A stretch of DNA of 18,705 bases from Spirogloea muscicola (lineage: Eukaryota > Streptophyta > Zygnematophyceae > Spirogloeales > Spirogloeaceae): positions 726,280 through 744,984 of the forward strand of contig WELB01000017.1 in NCBI GenBank assembly GCA_009602725.1, written 5' to 3'. Positions 7,932-16,549 of this stretch are shown piece by piece; the stretch's first letter is position 1, and the number at the start of each line of letters is the position of its first letter. Both the position numbers and the translations under genes were made by a program. Under the pieces are notes generated by a model. The model ran no database searches. It saw nothing but the letters and a program-made list of their open reading frames with translations, and had not been told where the DNA came from.

Positions 7932-10900
7932 CTATCAGGGAGGGCCCATCCTTAGCGGGCCTATTCTGGACGTCTATCTTGTGTGGTATGGAACGTGGCC
8001 ATCTGAGGCTGACAAATCCGTGATTCGCAACTTGATCAGATCACTTGACTATAACACCAACTCAAACCAGCAGGGCTCCACGTTACAGGTCAGTCGAGGA
8101 AACTGGCCACTATACTGCACAAGCTTCTTGCCATGTGGCAATTGATGGAGAATTATGATGGGCTCTCCAATGTTCCATGTAACTGTCAGACACAATACTG
8201 AAGCGCTGCTAGAGCTCACTGCAGCAAGATAATAAAGCCCAGGTCATGATTGGTCGTGACCTCTGCTTATGTCCATCTCTTCTCAGAAATGGTGGAATGT
8301 GGCACACACCTACACCGACAGTACAGGTGCAATGGTCAGCAACAACATCTCTCTGACTGGAGAGGGTGTAGATGTATACTCCTATGGCCGATACTTGTAT
8401 GTCAACGTCGACAACCAAAACCTGCCCGATATCAAAGACATCTTGGACAACCAACTGGACAATGGCTACCTGCCAGCTGATGTGAACGGGGTCTACTTCT
8501 TGATCACAAGTGCCGATGTTTTTGTCTTGGATGCTACTGGTAATAACACCCCCCGTCTATCAAGTCAGTTTGGTGTAATTTTCTCCCGTGCTTTAGGCCT
8601 CGCTAAATGGTGCAGCTTATCTAACAGACTGTAACTCCATATTCTGGGCTGTCTGCAGTCCTGCATTCGGTATGGCAGAGGGCTGTAACCGGATCCTAAG
8701 AGCTTCAGTCAGCCTGAATTCAGGATCATCTGATAGAGCTGAATCTGAGAGCTCATCCTTGCTTCTTTGTGATACAGACAGCAGTGGCGGCCTCTGTGGT
8801 CCAGGCACCAGAGGCTACTGCTCACAGCACACTATGGAGTCTTACCTCGCTACAGATTTCATCACAACGTAAGCAACCTTGTACCGAGGGAGCACTCATG
8901 GAATTTCACAATTGTCCTTGATTCCGCTTCCCGGATTTTACCTCCTCTGGCTAATTTGTGACAACAAAGCATCCGCATGGGGTTTGCATGCTTGGTGCGA
9001 GGCTGGTACGGCTGTCTAGACCCGAGCTGATGACCACATACATTATCTGTCTTGTTAGTCAGCCACCTCACCTACCTTTCTTGGCCACACAATGCAGCAC
9101 CTCCCTCAAGTACGCAGTGCTGGGCGACCCCAGCCAATGCCCTGAGCAATGTATCCCTTTCCAGCAAGCAAATCCAAGCGCGCAAGCGCCAAATGGCAAT
9201 TGGGCCATTGATGGCTTGGCCAACATTGTTGCAGCCGCACTGGTCAACAGTGCCACCAACCCATCCGGTATCAGTGGAGGGCCTCTTGGATGGGTCAGCA
9301 ATCTGACTGCAAGTACGCAGGAAGAAGTGGCCAGCAAGTGCACGCAGTCGTTTGGGACCCTTGCAATCGACGGCAGTGTCGAGTACAACTTGATGGGGAT
9401 GGGCGGCCAGAGGTGAGCGCTTCTGAATGAGCTCATGACTGACTCCCTGCTCACAGTCTGGACGTCCACTAGAAAGTGTCCTGATGGAGGCACAAGTGTG
9501 CGTCCGCTTGTGCAGGTTTGCGGTACAGCAGATCTGGGATGCTCTTGCAGGCTCATGCTCGCTTGGCGACCCAAATCCTGCTCCTCCCCCTCCGCCGTCT
9601 CCCCCTCCACCGCCTCCCCCCCAACCTCCTCCGCCCCCCCCACCTCCACTTCCACCTCCTCCTCCCCCTCCCCNGACAACGACGCCGCCTCTGCTGTCAC
9701 CTCCACTCACACCACCTCCCAGTCCTCCACCTTCGCACCCCCCTCCTCCTCCACCTTTGTCACCTCCTCCGCCTCGCCCTCCCCTTCCGTCACCTCCAAG
9801 CCCTTCCCCTGTCCCTCCTCTGCGTTTTCCCCCTGCGCCAGACACCCCCCTTTCCCCTCCTCCTCCTCCACCTCCTGCTCACATGCTACCTCCTTCTCCT
9901 CCCCCTCCTCATACCCCACCTCCCCATTCCCTTCACCCGCCGCTATCTCCTCCCACTCACTCTCCCCCTCCACAACCTCTATTTACTCCCCCCCACCATG
10001 ATGTGGCGCCTCCATCTCCTCCACTCACCTCGCCACCTCCTCGTCTTTCGCCGAAGCTCCTTGCTCCTCCATCCACGCCGCCTCTCATAGTTCCTCCAAC
10101 CTCCCCTCCCCTTCCTCCTCCTCCATTGCCAGCTTCTCCCCCTCCTCCTCCCTCTGCGCAGCCAAGTCCTGCCCTCTCCTTTCCCCCTGCTCTGCTCCTC
10201 GCGCCACCTCCTCCTCCTCCCGGTCCCCCTATCCCATCTTCAGATGCTCCCCCTTTCCCTCCCCCTCCCCAAGACCCCATACCAACTCCCTTCTTCTTCC
10301 CGCTACCTTCCCCACCTCCTTCCCCTTCTTTGGCACCTCTGCCTCTACCTCCACCTCCGAATGATGTCGTTCCAGTCCCACCAATAAGTCCTCCCTCTGC
10401 AACCTCGCCTCCACCCACAAAGTATCCCCCTCCAACATTCACACATAGCTCCGCGCCCAGCAAGTCTCCGCCTCCTGCTTCTCCAACTGATGTATCAGCC
10501 CCTGTTAGCGCCAAGCCACCTCTTCAGCACCCTCCGATCCCCTCTCCTAAGCCACGTCCAAGCGGGGGTGCCTCTCCCAACACAGTGAAGGCAAAGGCCC
10601 CTCCAACTTTGCCAAGCAGTCCACCTGTACCTCCGAATCCTCCCACTGGCATTGCTCGTCAGCCCCCTGCTACTCCAAGCCCTCCTCGGCCACCCAAGGG
10701 CAGGAAGTACAGGGTGAACACGACTCTGGTCGCAGATGCACCACCCTGCATCTATCCGCCTCCATCTGGTCCTACTGGTCACCACCCTCCCAACCAGGGC
10801 CACCATGTGTTCAGCTCATCTTCGATGCTCAAGTTCCTGTATGACATCCTATCTTTTGCAAAAGGCTCAGCTCGTCAGCCTCCCCCTCCGCCATCCCCTC

Positions 10901-11043
10901 CTCCACCCCTTTGTAAACCTGCCATTGGCCACCATCCTAAGGGAGCTGGCCACCACATGAAGCCCCCACCTGCTGCTGAGATGGGGCCGCCTCTGCCTCC
11001 CAAGAATATGCACCCTATCGAGGGTCACTCAACCTTCGGCTAA
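7932..11043 (+). CDS. Phi_1/EXORDIUM-domain protein with proline-rich extension (5' partial)
   Basis: Five exons join without a frame break: 7932-8088, 8287-8539, 8778-8868, 9098-9412 and 9516-11043, all GT-AG (donors include CAG|GTCAGT and GAG|GTGAGC). The joined part is about 780 residues. Phi_1 landmarks appear in order: YQGGPILSGPILDVYLVWYG, KWWN..HTYTDSTGAMVSN, LPADVNGVYFLITSADVFV, LKYAVLGDPSQCPEQC, PNGNWAIDGLAN and RFAVQQIWDALAGSC. The family (phosphate-induced protein 1/EXORDIUM) is extracellular and linked to growth and cell walls in plants; its biochemical role is uncertain. After SLGDPNP comes a long PPPSPPP-rich region, then a histidine-pair C-terminus. The family's HEL-type motif is replaced by AALV. 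The upstream exon with the expected signal peptide is not resolved; an ATG at 7921 is in frame, but a protein starting there would lack one. Base 9674 is N. The domain assignment is strong; the exact start is not. Confidence 0.85.
9574..10695 (+). repeat. Proline-rich, pyrimidine-rich coding tract
   Basis: About 370 codons inside the last exon of the Phi_1 gene are dominated by Pro and Ser with PPPP, SPPPP and APPPP runs, written mainly as CCT/CCC/CCA. Such runs are typical of hydroxyproline-rich algal and plant wall glycoproteins, where prolines after serine are hydroxylated and glycosylated. The + strand is almost free of G for long stretches. The ambiguous base at 9674 lies in the purest CCT/CCC part, where sequencing and assembly are error-prone, so the repeat length may be wrong. 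Confidence 0.85.
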
Positions 11044-11838
11044 TGTAGCCAGGCAAGCTCCTAGGTTTGGTGGCAAAGCAAACCGGCTCCAATGCTTCCC
11101 CATTGTTGCGTGACATTACGAATGGCAAGTCGCCATCTCTTGTACATTCCGGTCTTAGCTTTTGCTGGCAGCAGATTTGAATACGAGGGTCGATGTTATG
11201 GTCTTGGTTGCCTAAGATGCCCATGCTGCACAGCCTTCTCACAAGCAAGTGATCCGATTGTGCAGCACCACCAACTCTAGTCATAAGTCGTGACAGTACA
11301 AGCACGGTCATGACATGCTAAAGGTGTCACTCGCTTGAGCTAATGCTGTGCCCTTGCAGGGAACTTTGCGTCACATGCGAGCTTGATTCTACCCAATACA
11401 AGTGTCAGGGAGATTCATGCACTTCGCCAACTCTGTCCAGCAGCACAGGAGCAGGCAAGAGTTGCCTGCCCATCGTGCAGCCAGCAGGTGCTGGTAGATG
11501 CAGCGGCATGAAGTAGCAAGCGAATTGTGACAAGTATCTGATTGACAATAACATCTTAATAAGGTTTAACCGGATGGACGCATGACATGCAGCACTGCCA
11601 ACATAACATGCCCACTGTACAGCAATCAGTGAATTTAATGTCAAGAGCTATGTACCTCATCCATTGAGCATATCTGGGTCTAATATTGAAAAGTTCAGAC
11701 TCCATCTGAATGAATTCCGATTCTCTGTCAGTGACCTCACAATGTGATTTGGCCAAAAGTGTGATAGGACCAGGATATCGAAGAACATACTGAGCTGCAC
11801 CTTCTGCTGGCAATTGTTGCTGTTGCTGTGCCAGGCGA
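11044..11838. other. Intergenic region between convergent gene ends
   Basis: This roughly 795-base stretch lies between the stop of the + strand Phi_1 gene and the stop of the - strand RNase T2 gene, and should hold both 3' untranslated regions. I see no open frame with a recognisable motif and no hairpin-tail repeat. I found no TGTAA polyadenylation motif (typical of volvocine algae) close to either stop. Confidence 0.5.
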
Positions 11839-13435
11839 CTAAAATGAGGGGAACTGCACGATCTTGGGACAGGCCCTGACTTTTGGAAAGACGGGGCAGT
11901 CAATAAGACTTCGAGCATCTGTATCCACGCAGATGTATATCTGCGTCAAAGTTACAGAATTGAATATTTCAAGAGAGGCTTGACCAGATCGGATTGCTAT
12001 TTAAGCGCTTGTCACGGAGTCCGTGAAGTTCAATGTCTCAATAAAACAGAAATGGGTGTTTAGAAAGCAGCACACCTGGTACAGCTGGGGCCTCCTTGCT
12101 TCGTCCTTGTTGCACTCAATAGCCGGGGTGTACCCGGTGTAGCCTTCGATTGCATCTGTGATATCGCGAAGATTGTAGCTCGCTCTGTTTGCAAAAAGGG
12201 GACAATGAGATGCATTTGCCAAAAGTTGGTATTGAGCCTCTTGCAGAAATCTACTGTTTGTCATCAATGCCATGTGTGGCAACTCCTCCTCCGTCTTGCA
12301 GAACCGGCAATAAGATGTCAGAGGTCCTGTACAAATAGTAATGTATGTCATTGAATAGCAGTACACACCCAGGCGTGATGCCGGCATCAGCAAGGGCCTT
12401 GGTGACAAGTGTGTCATTCCACAGCTCCAGAGCAGCCTGCACATGTATTATTTGATTGACAGTGCAGATCTGTAAGGTAGACAACTGTCAGTGTAATAGA
12501 TTGTCAAGTAACTGTAGCGGAGCCGCGCAGTGCTTGGGTGTTGTGCAGACTCATGCTAGGGAGCATGAGTCTCATGCGCCGTAGGCCAGACAGCTGGGAG
12601 TGATCTACAACATTAGCACAGCTGCTCCAAATATCGGTTAACCTCGAAGTAGGCATGCTCGTCCGACAGTGTATCAGCGCAGGTCCCATGCTTGCTCCAC
12701 TCGTGCGACCAGAAGCTTTCGCCCTTGCTGGCAGGACAACTCAGCGTGTCCCAGAAGTCCTCCAAGTCGCTTTCCAGGTCACGAACCTGAAGATCACAGG
12801 AGGCAGCTGCTGGAGCACACATGAAGGCTGCATTGTCGTCGTCCTGAGCAAAGCTCGGCATTCTCAAGTCATCTGTTCTTAGATGTCACCAAGTCATGCG
12901 GGCACAATTGAGCTGGCTTCCTGAAGAGTCAGAGGCGAACAGACTAACGAGCAGCGAGGATAATGCAGGTGAGGATGACAAAACCGATGCCTTGAGGATA
13001 GCTGCCATCCGCATAGTTGGGCCACAGTCCGTGAATGGAGAACTGGGCTTCGGGCTTGCCCTTGTCGGGATTGCAGCAGCACTCCCTATCGCAGGCAGTC
13101 CGCACCAGCGCATGTGCAACTCAGCTGGTGCCCGAGTGGCAGGCTTGCCTCTGAGAGACTGCGTACCCCTGGCTACCGGCAGCTGTGGCACGACACGACA
13201 AGTGCCGAGCACCAGCTGGCAGGGAGGCTGCCGCTCAATGCACACCTTCGTGGCACAGGGGCAGCGAGGCGGAGAGCCGAGCAGGGGGGCTGCCGCGTGC
13301 CCACCTGCCGGAGTTGCAGTACGAGCCGGGCCACTGCTGCACGAAGAAGAAGAAGTCGAACCCGCCAGCACCGACGGCGTTGGCCGCCAGCGTCGTCGCC
13401 ACCGCCTGCGCCAGCGCCGCGCCGCCCGCCGCCAT
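11839..13435 (-). CDS. RNase T2 family endoribonuclease, six exons
   Basis: The spliced model has exons 13435-13305, 13085-12985, 12809-12643, 12436-12369, 12184-12076 and 11940-11839 (678 bases, 225 residues), with GT-AG borders and matching phases throughout. RNase T2 enzymes cut single-stranded RNA via 2',3'-cyclic phosphates in secretory, vacuolar or extracellular compartments. Landmarks in order: FDFFFFVQQWPGSYCN (first strand), CCCNPDKGKPEAQ, FSIHGLWPNYADGSYP (active-site segment I with its His), SFWSHEWSKHGTC (segment II with His-Glu-His), AALELWNDTL, YTPAIECNKDE, IYICVDTDARSLIDCPVFP and the end IVQFPSF. The length fits the family. The N-terminus (MAAGGAALAQAVATTLAAN) is an alanine-rich, weakly hydrophobic leader that could be a signal peptide; its start context is ACCATGG. 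The third exon's acceptor could instead be at 12828, adding six residues. I am confident of family and catalytic competence, less so of that acceptor. Confidence 0.92.
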
Positions 13436-13654
13436 GGTGCCTGGAGGTGGGGGGAGAGCTACGGCTGCGCGGGCGAGCGGGTGGGGGAGCTGGGCTCGCT
13501 GGAGCCACCTGGGCTAGCGTGTGTGGGCGGCACGACGAGATCCGAGCTGCGCACGAGCAAGCTGGATCACCACGCGGCGCGCTCGGAGAGGAGCCGGCGT
13601 GGAGCTGCAGCCCGCCCAGCTCCGGCTCGCCCTGGTTGCCTCGGATCTGCAGAA
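13436..13654 (-). promoter_or_regulatory. Presumed promoter and 5' leader of the RNase T2 gene
   Basis: About 220 GC-rich bases separate the RNase T2 start codon from the first retroelement tail at 13655. I see no clear TATA box or known element. The call rests only on position. If the tail marks the edge of the repeat block, the promoter is compact or overlaps repeat DNA. Confidence 0.35.
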
Positions 13655-13980
13655 GAAGGTGCTCGCCCGTTGAGGTGGCCAGAAAAGGCCAGCCCAAGAG
13701 ACTGAACAGAATAACCACGAGCATCTGGCATGGGGGTGGCTGCATGCGAGTCACATGATTGCTAACTTGGAATTCTTAGCACTCGATTGTTTCCTGGGGC
13801 TGCTCACCAGGGGATATTGAGCACCCAGTGGCCACTTGGAATGCTTAGCACGCGATTCTTTCCTGCGGCTGCTCACCAGGAGACATTGAGCACCACGTGG
13901 CCACTTGAGTCGCTGTGTGCTTAGCGCTTGTCTGGTCCCTTTGAACATCGTTCATTCTTATTCTGGGCTGGCCAATTATG
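13655..13980. repeat. Tail fragments and 69-base tandem repeat
   Basis: Bases 13655-13712 are a - strand tail (GTGCTCGCCCGTTGAGG, then GGCCAGAAAAGGCCAGCCC). Bases 13767-13835 and 13836-13904 are two tandem units starting TTGGAATTCTTAGCAC and TTGGAATGCTTAGCAC. Each contains a version of the element's protein end (GLLTRGY or RLLTRRH, then stop). Bases 13921-13972 are a + strand tail (gaacatcgttcattctta, ctgggctggcc). Confidence 0.65.
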
Positions 13981-14014
13981 CACTAGAAGAGACTACTTGA
14001 AGAGTCTCTTCTAG

Positions 14015-14213
14015 TAGAGGCCGATGGCTGTGAGAAGAAGTGGCCCTCCCAATGGGGGCAAGGGCTGTTAGCCAGGGGCGGTGCCGGGCTTTTATGCTGC
14101 CGGCTCGCTCGCTCAGGTCTTTCGGGGGGCTAGAAAGCGCGGCCAGGTTGACTGGTGGCTGGGAAAAGCCAGCTCAAAGGAAGGGACAAGGTCTGAAGGA
14201 GCCGGAGTGCGAA
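14015..14213. repeat. Variant tail, coding sliver and tail A
   Basis: Bases 14019-14069 carry the GAAGTGGC-type variant tail on the - strand. Bases 14102-14127 on the + strand encode GSLAQVFRG, a sliver of the conserved C-terminal segment, cut off abruptly. Bases 14135-14200 carry tail A (GCGCGGCCAGGTTGACTGG) on the - strand. Three pieces from different copies and orientations lie within 200 bases. Confidence 0.55.
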
Positions 14214-14628
14214 GGACTAGGACTAAGACATAAGCCAGGGAACGCTCAGTAACCTCTAGTTAGGAGATGCCAGTCTGAGTAGCTAGCCGGCGGAAAGACG
14301 TCGCCCTGACGGAAGCCGGAGGCCGCCGCCTAAGAAAAGAAAGAGCTCGCCCATAGAAGAGAGGGGCCTAAGCTCGGCCTGCGCGCAAGTGAACCGCGAA
14401 GGCAAGGGACCGCTGCATCGAGATGGCCAAACGCATTCGGAAGACTTGAGCGAGGTACCCGGCGACGTTGAAGCCGGGCTGCTCGCCCTGCTGCCCGAGG
14501 CGGCGGCCGCTGCACGCCGCGCAAGGCGGTGAAGCAAGTCAAGCCATTTCGAGCCCGTGCTCCGTGCACGTCGACTGCCAGTGGAACGAACTCGTCTCCC
14601 ACCGGGTGGTCCGAGTACTTCCGTTCCT
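14214..14628 (-). mobile_element. LINE-type C-terminal copy, - strand, interrupted
   Basis: On the - strand the region reads RKYSDHPVGDEFVPLAVDVH, then after a frame change LAQVFRMRLAISMQRSLAF, HLRAGRA, a 32-base tail insert, AAASGFRQGD and HLLTRGY with a stop near 14250. It is the best-preserved copy of the RKYSDHP-DVHGA block besides 3118-3010. The segment around 14225-14390 is a direct repeat of 5546-5700. Confidence 0.6.
14329..14372 (-). mobile_element. Solo tail insertion (about 32 bases) with CCTAAG duplication
   Basis: Between CCTAAG (14329-14334) and CCTAAG (14367-14372) lies AAAAGAAAGAGCTCGCCCAT, then AGAAGAGAGGGG: the last part of a hairpin tail, broken inside the hairpin. The paralogous copy at 5643-5662 reads gccgccgccaaagctcggcc without the insert. 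Position and duplication fit a second extremely truncated tail insertion, here in the same orientation as its host copy. Confidence 0.7.
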
Positions 14629-14635
14629 TTTCGCC

Positions 14636-15119
14636 GTTCCGTTGCTCACACGTGGACACTGAGCATCCATCTGCATCTCCCTCCACACCGTCCTGTGCTT
14701 TGTAGTGTAGTCCTTTTCCGGCACTTTGTTCTTTGGCTTTGGACATTGTCCATTCTTTTTGGGTTGGCGTTGCCAGCCCCCCTTCTCGTACTGCCGATGT
14801 CCCCCGCCGCTGCTCCCCCGTCTCGCTGCAGAGGTCTATGGCCCGGGCGTTGCACCTTCGTGCCGGCAGAGCCCTCGCTGCTGCCTCTGGCTCTGGCCGA
14901 GGGACCCACTTCCACGAGCCTAGGATCTCCGACCTGCGGCTGCTTAGCAGAGGTTACCAAGTGATTCGTAGCTGCTTTGTTTCTCTGTGTGCTTATTTTT
15001 CTTAGCGCTTCCCCTGGCACCCTTCTCGTACTCTGTTCATTCTTTTTTGGGCTGGCTTTTCCAGCCCCTATTCTCAATGGGCGAGCACTTCCTTCTCTAT
15101 GGGCGAGCTCTTCTCTTTT
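14636..15119 (+). mobile_element. Two + strand LINE-type 3' ends in series plus a tail stub
   Basis: Bases 14636-14785 start at LLTRGH-stop and continue through the same 3' untranslated region found inverted at 2590-2750, ending in a tail (ggttggcgttgccagcc). Bases 14820-14960 encode VSLQRSMARALHLRAGRALA and SDLRLLSRGY (no stop follows here; QVIRS continues). They lead to a full tail with a 7-base stem, GGGCTGG-CTTTT-CCAGCCC, at 15049-15067 and AATGGGCGAGCACTTCCTTCT. A further stub, ctatgggcgagctcttctcttt, follows at 15099-15119. The first piece abuts the oppositely oriented copy ending at 14628. Confidence 0.65.
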
Positions 15120-15416
15120 CGCCCGCCGCTTGACCGACTGCGTAGCCCGCCTCCTCCGACGACCGTTTGGCGCTGCTGGAAACAAAGCAGTCAGTCGTAA
15201 CATCGGCGGCGATGAGCCGAGGCCCCGTGCGGAGCGCGCTGGCGACGAGGTCGGCGCGCCGGGTGTGGATGCGGCCATCCGCCCCAGCGGTCGGAGGCAT
15301 GACGCTGGTGTTCTCGAGCGCCACCGTATAATCGGCCTCGACAAAGATGCCAAACATGGCATTCTGCAGCAGGTCGTGTGTTCCTGTCCGCTCCCCAAGG
15401 GCTCGGGTCGCTCGGG
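15113..15416 (-). mobile_element. LINE-type protein fragment, RRADLV/DVT region
   Basis: The open frame on the - strand reads THDLLQNAMFGIFVEADYTV, then RIHTRRADLV, IAADVTTDCFV and QAAGEKRR. This pattern (His-Asp start, RRADLV, DVT, Ala-rich helix, basic end) resembles the region found after reverse transcriptase in LINE-type elements of algae and other eukaryotes. It would directly precede the RKYSDHP block seen in other copies. It ends exactly where the + strand tail stub begins. It is the most upstream part of the element protein visible; no RT motif such as YADD is present. Confidence 0.5.
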
Positions 15417-15715
15417 CCACCAGTCAATCTGGCCGCGCTTTCTACTTTTGCATGCGGCTCTCCCTGTCTCTCTAGCGCTCTCTGGCTCACGCGGTCCACA
15501 CGCGTGCCGGCCGCGCTATAGCTGCTGCCTCAGGGTCTCGCCGGAGTGCTCCTTTTCCTGCAGCGAGTTACTCAAAGTTGATGTTGCTCACTCGCGGGCA
15601 CTGAGCTTCCATCTGCATCGCCTCGTGTCTAGTCGTGTAGTTTTTACTTTCGGCACCTTTTCTTCGGCCTTCGGATGTCCATACTTTTTGGGCTGGCTTT
15701 GCCAGCCCCTCTTCT
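15417..15715 (+). mobile_element. LINE-type C-terminal copy with nonsense codon
   Basis: Bases 15417-15447 are a tail-A end in + orientation (ccaccagtcaatctggccgc). From 15451 the frame reads MRLSLSL, a TAG where other copies have CAG (Gln), then RSLAHAVHTRAGRAIAAASG, ASYSKLMLLTRGH and a stop at 15604. The tail has the most regular hairpin in the window, GGGCTGGCTTTGCCAGCCC at 15690-15708 (8-base stem, 3-base loop). It is a dead copy. Confidence 0.65.
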
Positions 15716-15925
15716 CTCATGCTTTGCACCAGAAAGCTGGGCGAGCTCTAGTTGGTGGCAGAAGGGCTTGGAAAGTCATCTGGTATTCAGGGATTACTCA
15801 GCGACCTTCATGAGCAGACCCGTGCTTGATTTGCAGGTAAGATGCAGTGGGTACCGCATGTCATCAGACGTGCTTGCTGTTGTACTTGGCCACTTTGGCC
15901 TTCCGTAATTTCTATGCACGCAAGC
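15716..15925 (+). repeat. Body-repeat copy, + orientation
   Basis: Bases 15722-15775 (tttgcaccagaaagctgggc, gagctctagttggtggcag) are the inverted counterpart of 18650-18695 and 17240-17290. Decayed versions of the rest follow: ggtattcagggattactcag at 15780, agacccgtgcttg near 15818, and the end gtacttggccactttggcct at 15885-15904. It therefore runs through the whole body repeat in the orientation opposite to the four copies at the right end. Confidence 0.6.
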
Positions 15926-15939
15926 TCTTTTTGAAAGAG

Positions 15940-16240
15940 CGCACTCCTAAGGGGGCGGGGGCTATTCACGAAGTGGCTCTGCCAAAGGGGGCGAGGGGTG
16001 TGAAACGCCAGCTCAGAAAGAAAAAAGAAATCGTGTCTAGGAAACAAACGAAGGCCAAGATGGCCAAGTAAAGAGAACAAGGTCAGAAAAGGATGACAAG
16101 GTCCAAAGGGGGATTGTTTTCCACTAGCTACTCTGTCAGATTTGAGGCTCCTCACTCGTTGCTATCGAGTGATCCTTCCGACCCCTGTTTTGAGAATTGC
16201 GCTTCTGGCCCCTTCGTAGTGTGGCCCCTTCGACCCTTGT
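15940..16240. repeat. Variant tails and a + strand protein-end copy
   Basis: Bases 15968-16019 carry a decayed GAAGTGGCTCT-type tail and 16046-16070 the ggccaagatggccaagta tail, both on the - strand, followed by gacaaggtccaaaggg at 16095. Bases 16128-16175 on the + strand encode ATLSDLRLLTRCYRVI, a version of the conserved protein end; the following part matches 17295-17395 inverted. Confidence 0.55.
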
Positions 16241-16549
16241 CAACTAAACGTCGCGAAAACGACACACATGCAGCTGGCAAACCCATCTCAGCCAGTAGCA
16301 CGTGCGCGTCGTGCCTTGCCTAGAGTAGCAAATTTCTCGAGGAAAGTATAGTCCTCCTAAATTTCTTGAGGACCTCTATACACAAAGATGTCAACTGCAG
16401 CTGGCAGGAGCTGATTGTAGGGGGCGTAGTCGATTTAGTGCTGCAGCTTTCCTTTCTCTGCACTGCCCACCTCGTGGCCAGCGATGTGGGTTGAGGCTGT
16501 ACCTTTGTATGCCTCTGTAACGACGACATCAACCAGGGACCGTGGTCCT
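16241..16549. other. Repeat-poor gap
   Basis: No gene or known tail is evident. Two short direct repeats, AAATTTCTCGAGGA at 16330 and AAATTTCTTGAGGA at 16359, lie 29 bases apart, the first followed by AAGTATAG and the second by CCTCTATAC. The meaning is unclear; they may be decayed repeat ends. Confidence 0.35.

Noticed and set aside
9072-9845. Glycine-rich open frame on the - strand opposite the proline tract
   Set aside because: It is the antisense of CCT/CCC proline codons and of the conserved Phi_1 exon.
12001-12075. Stop at 12001 as the RNase T2 terminus
   Set aside because: Splicing at 12076/11940 restores the family's conserved C-terminal end, while the read-through lacks it.
14977-15813. 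278-codon open frame on the + strand
   Set aside because: It runs through tails, an antisense LINE fragment and another LINE end in a different frame, so it is accidental.
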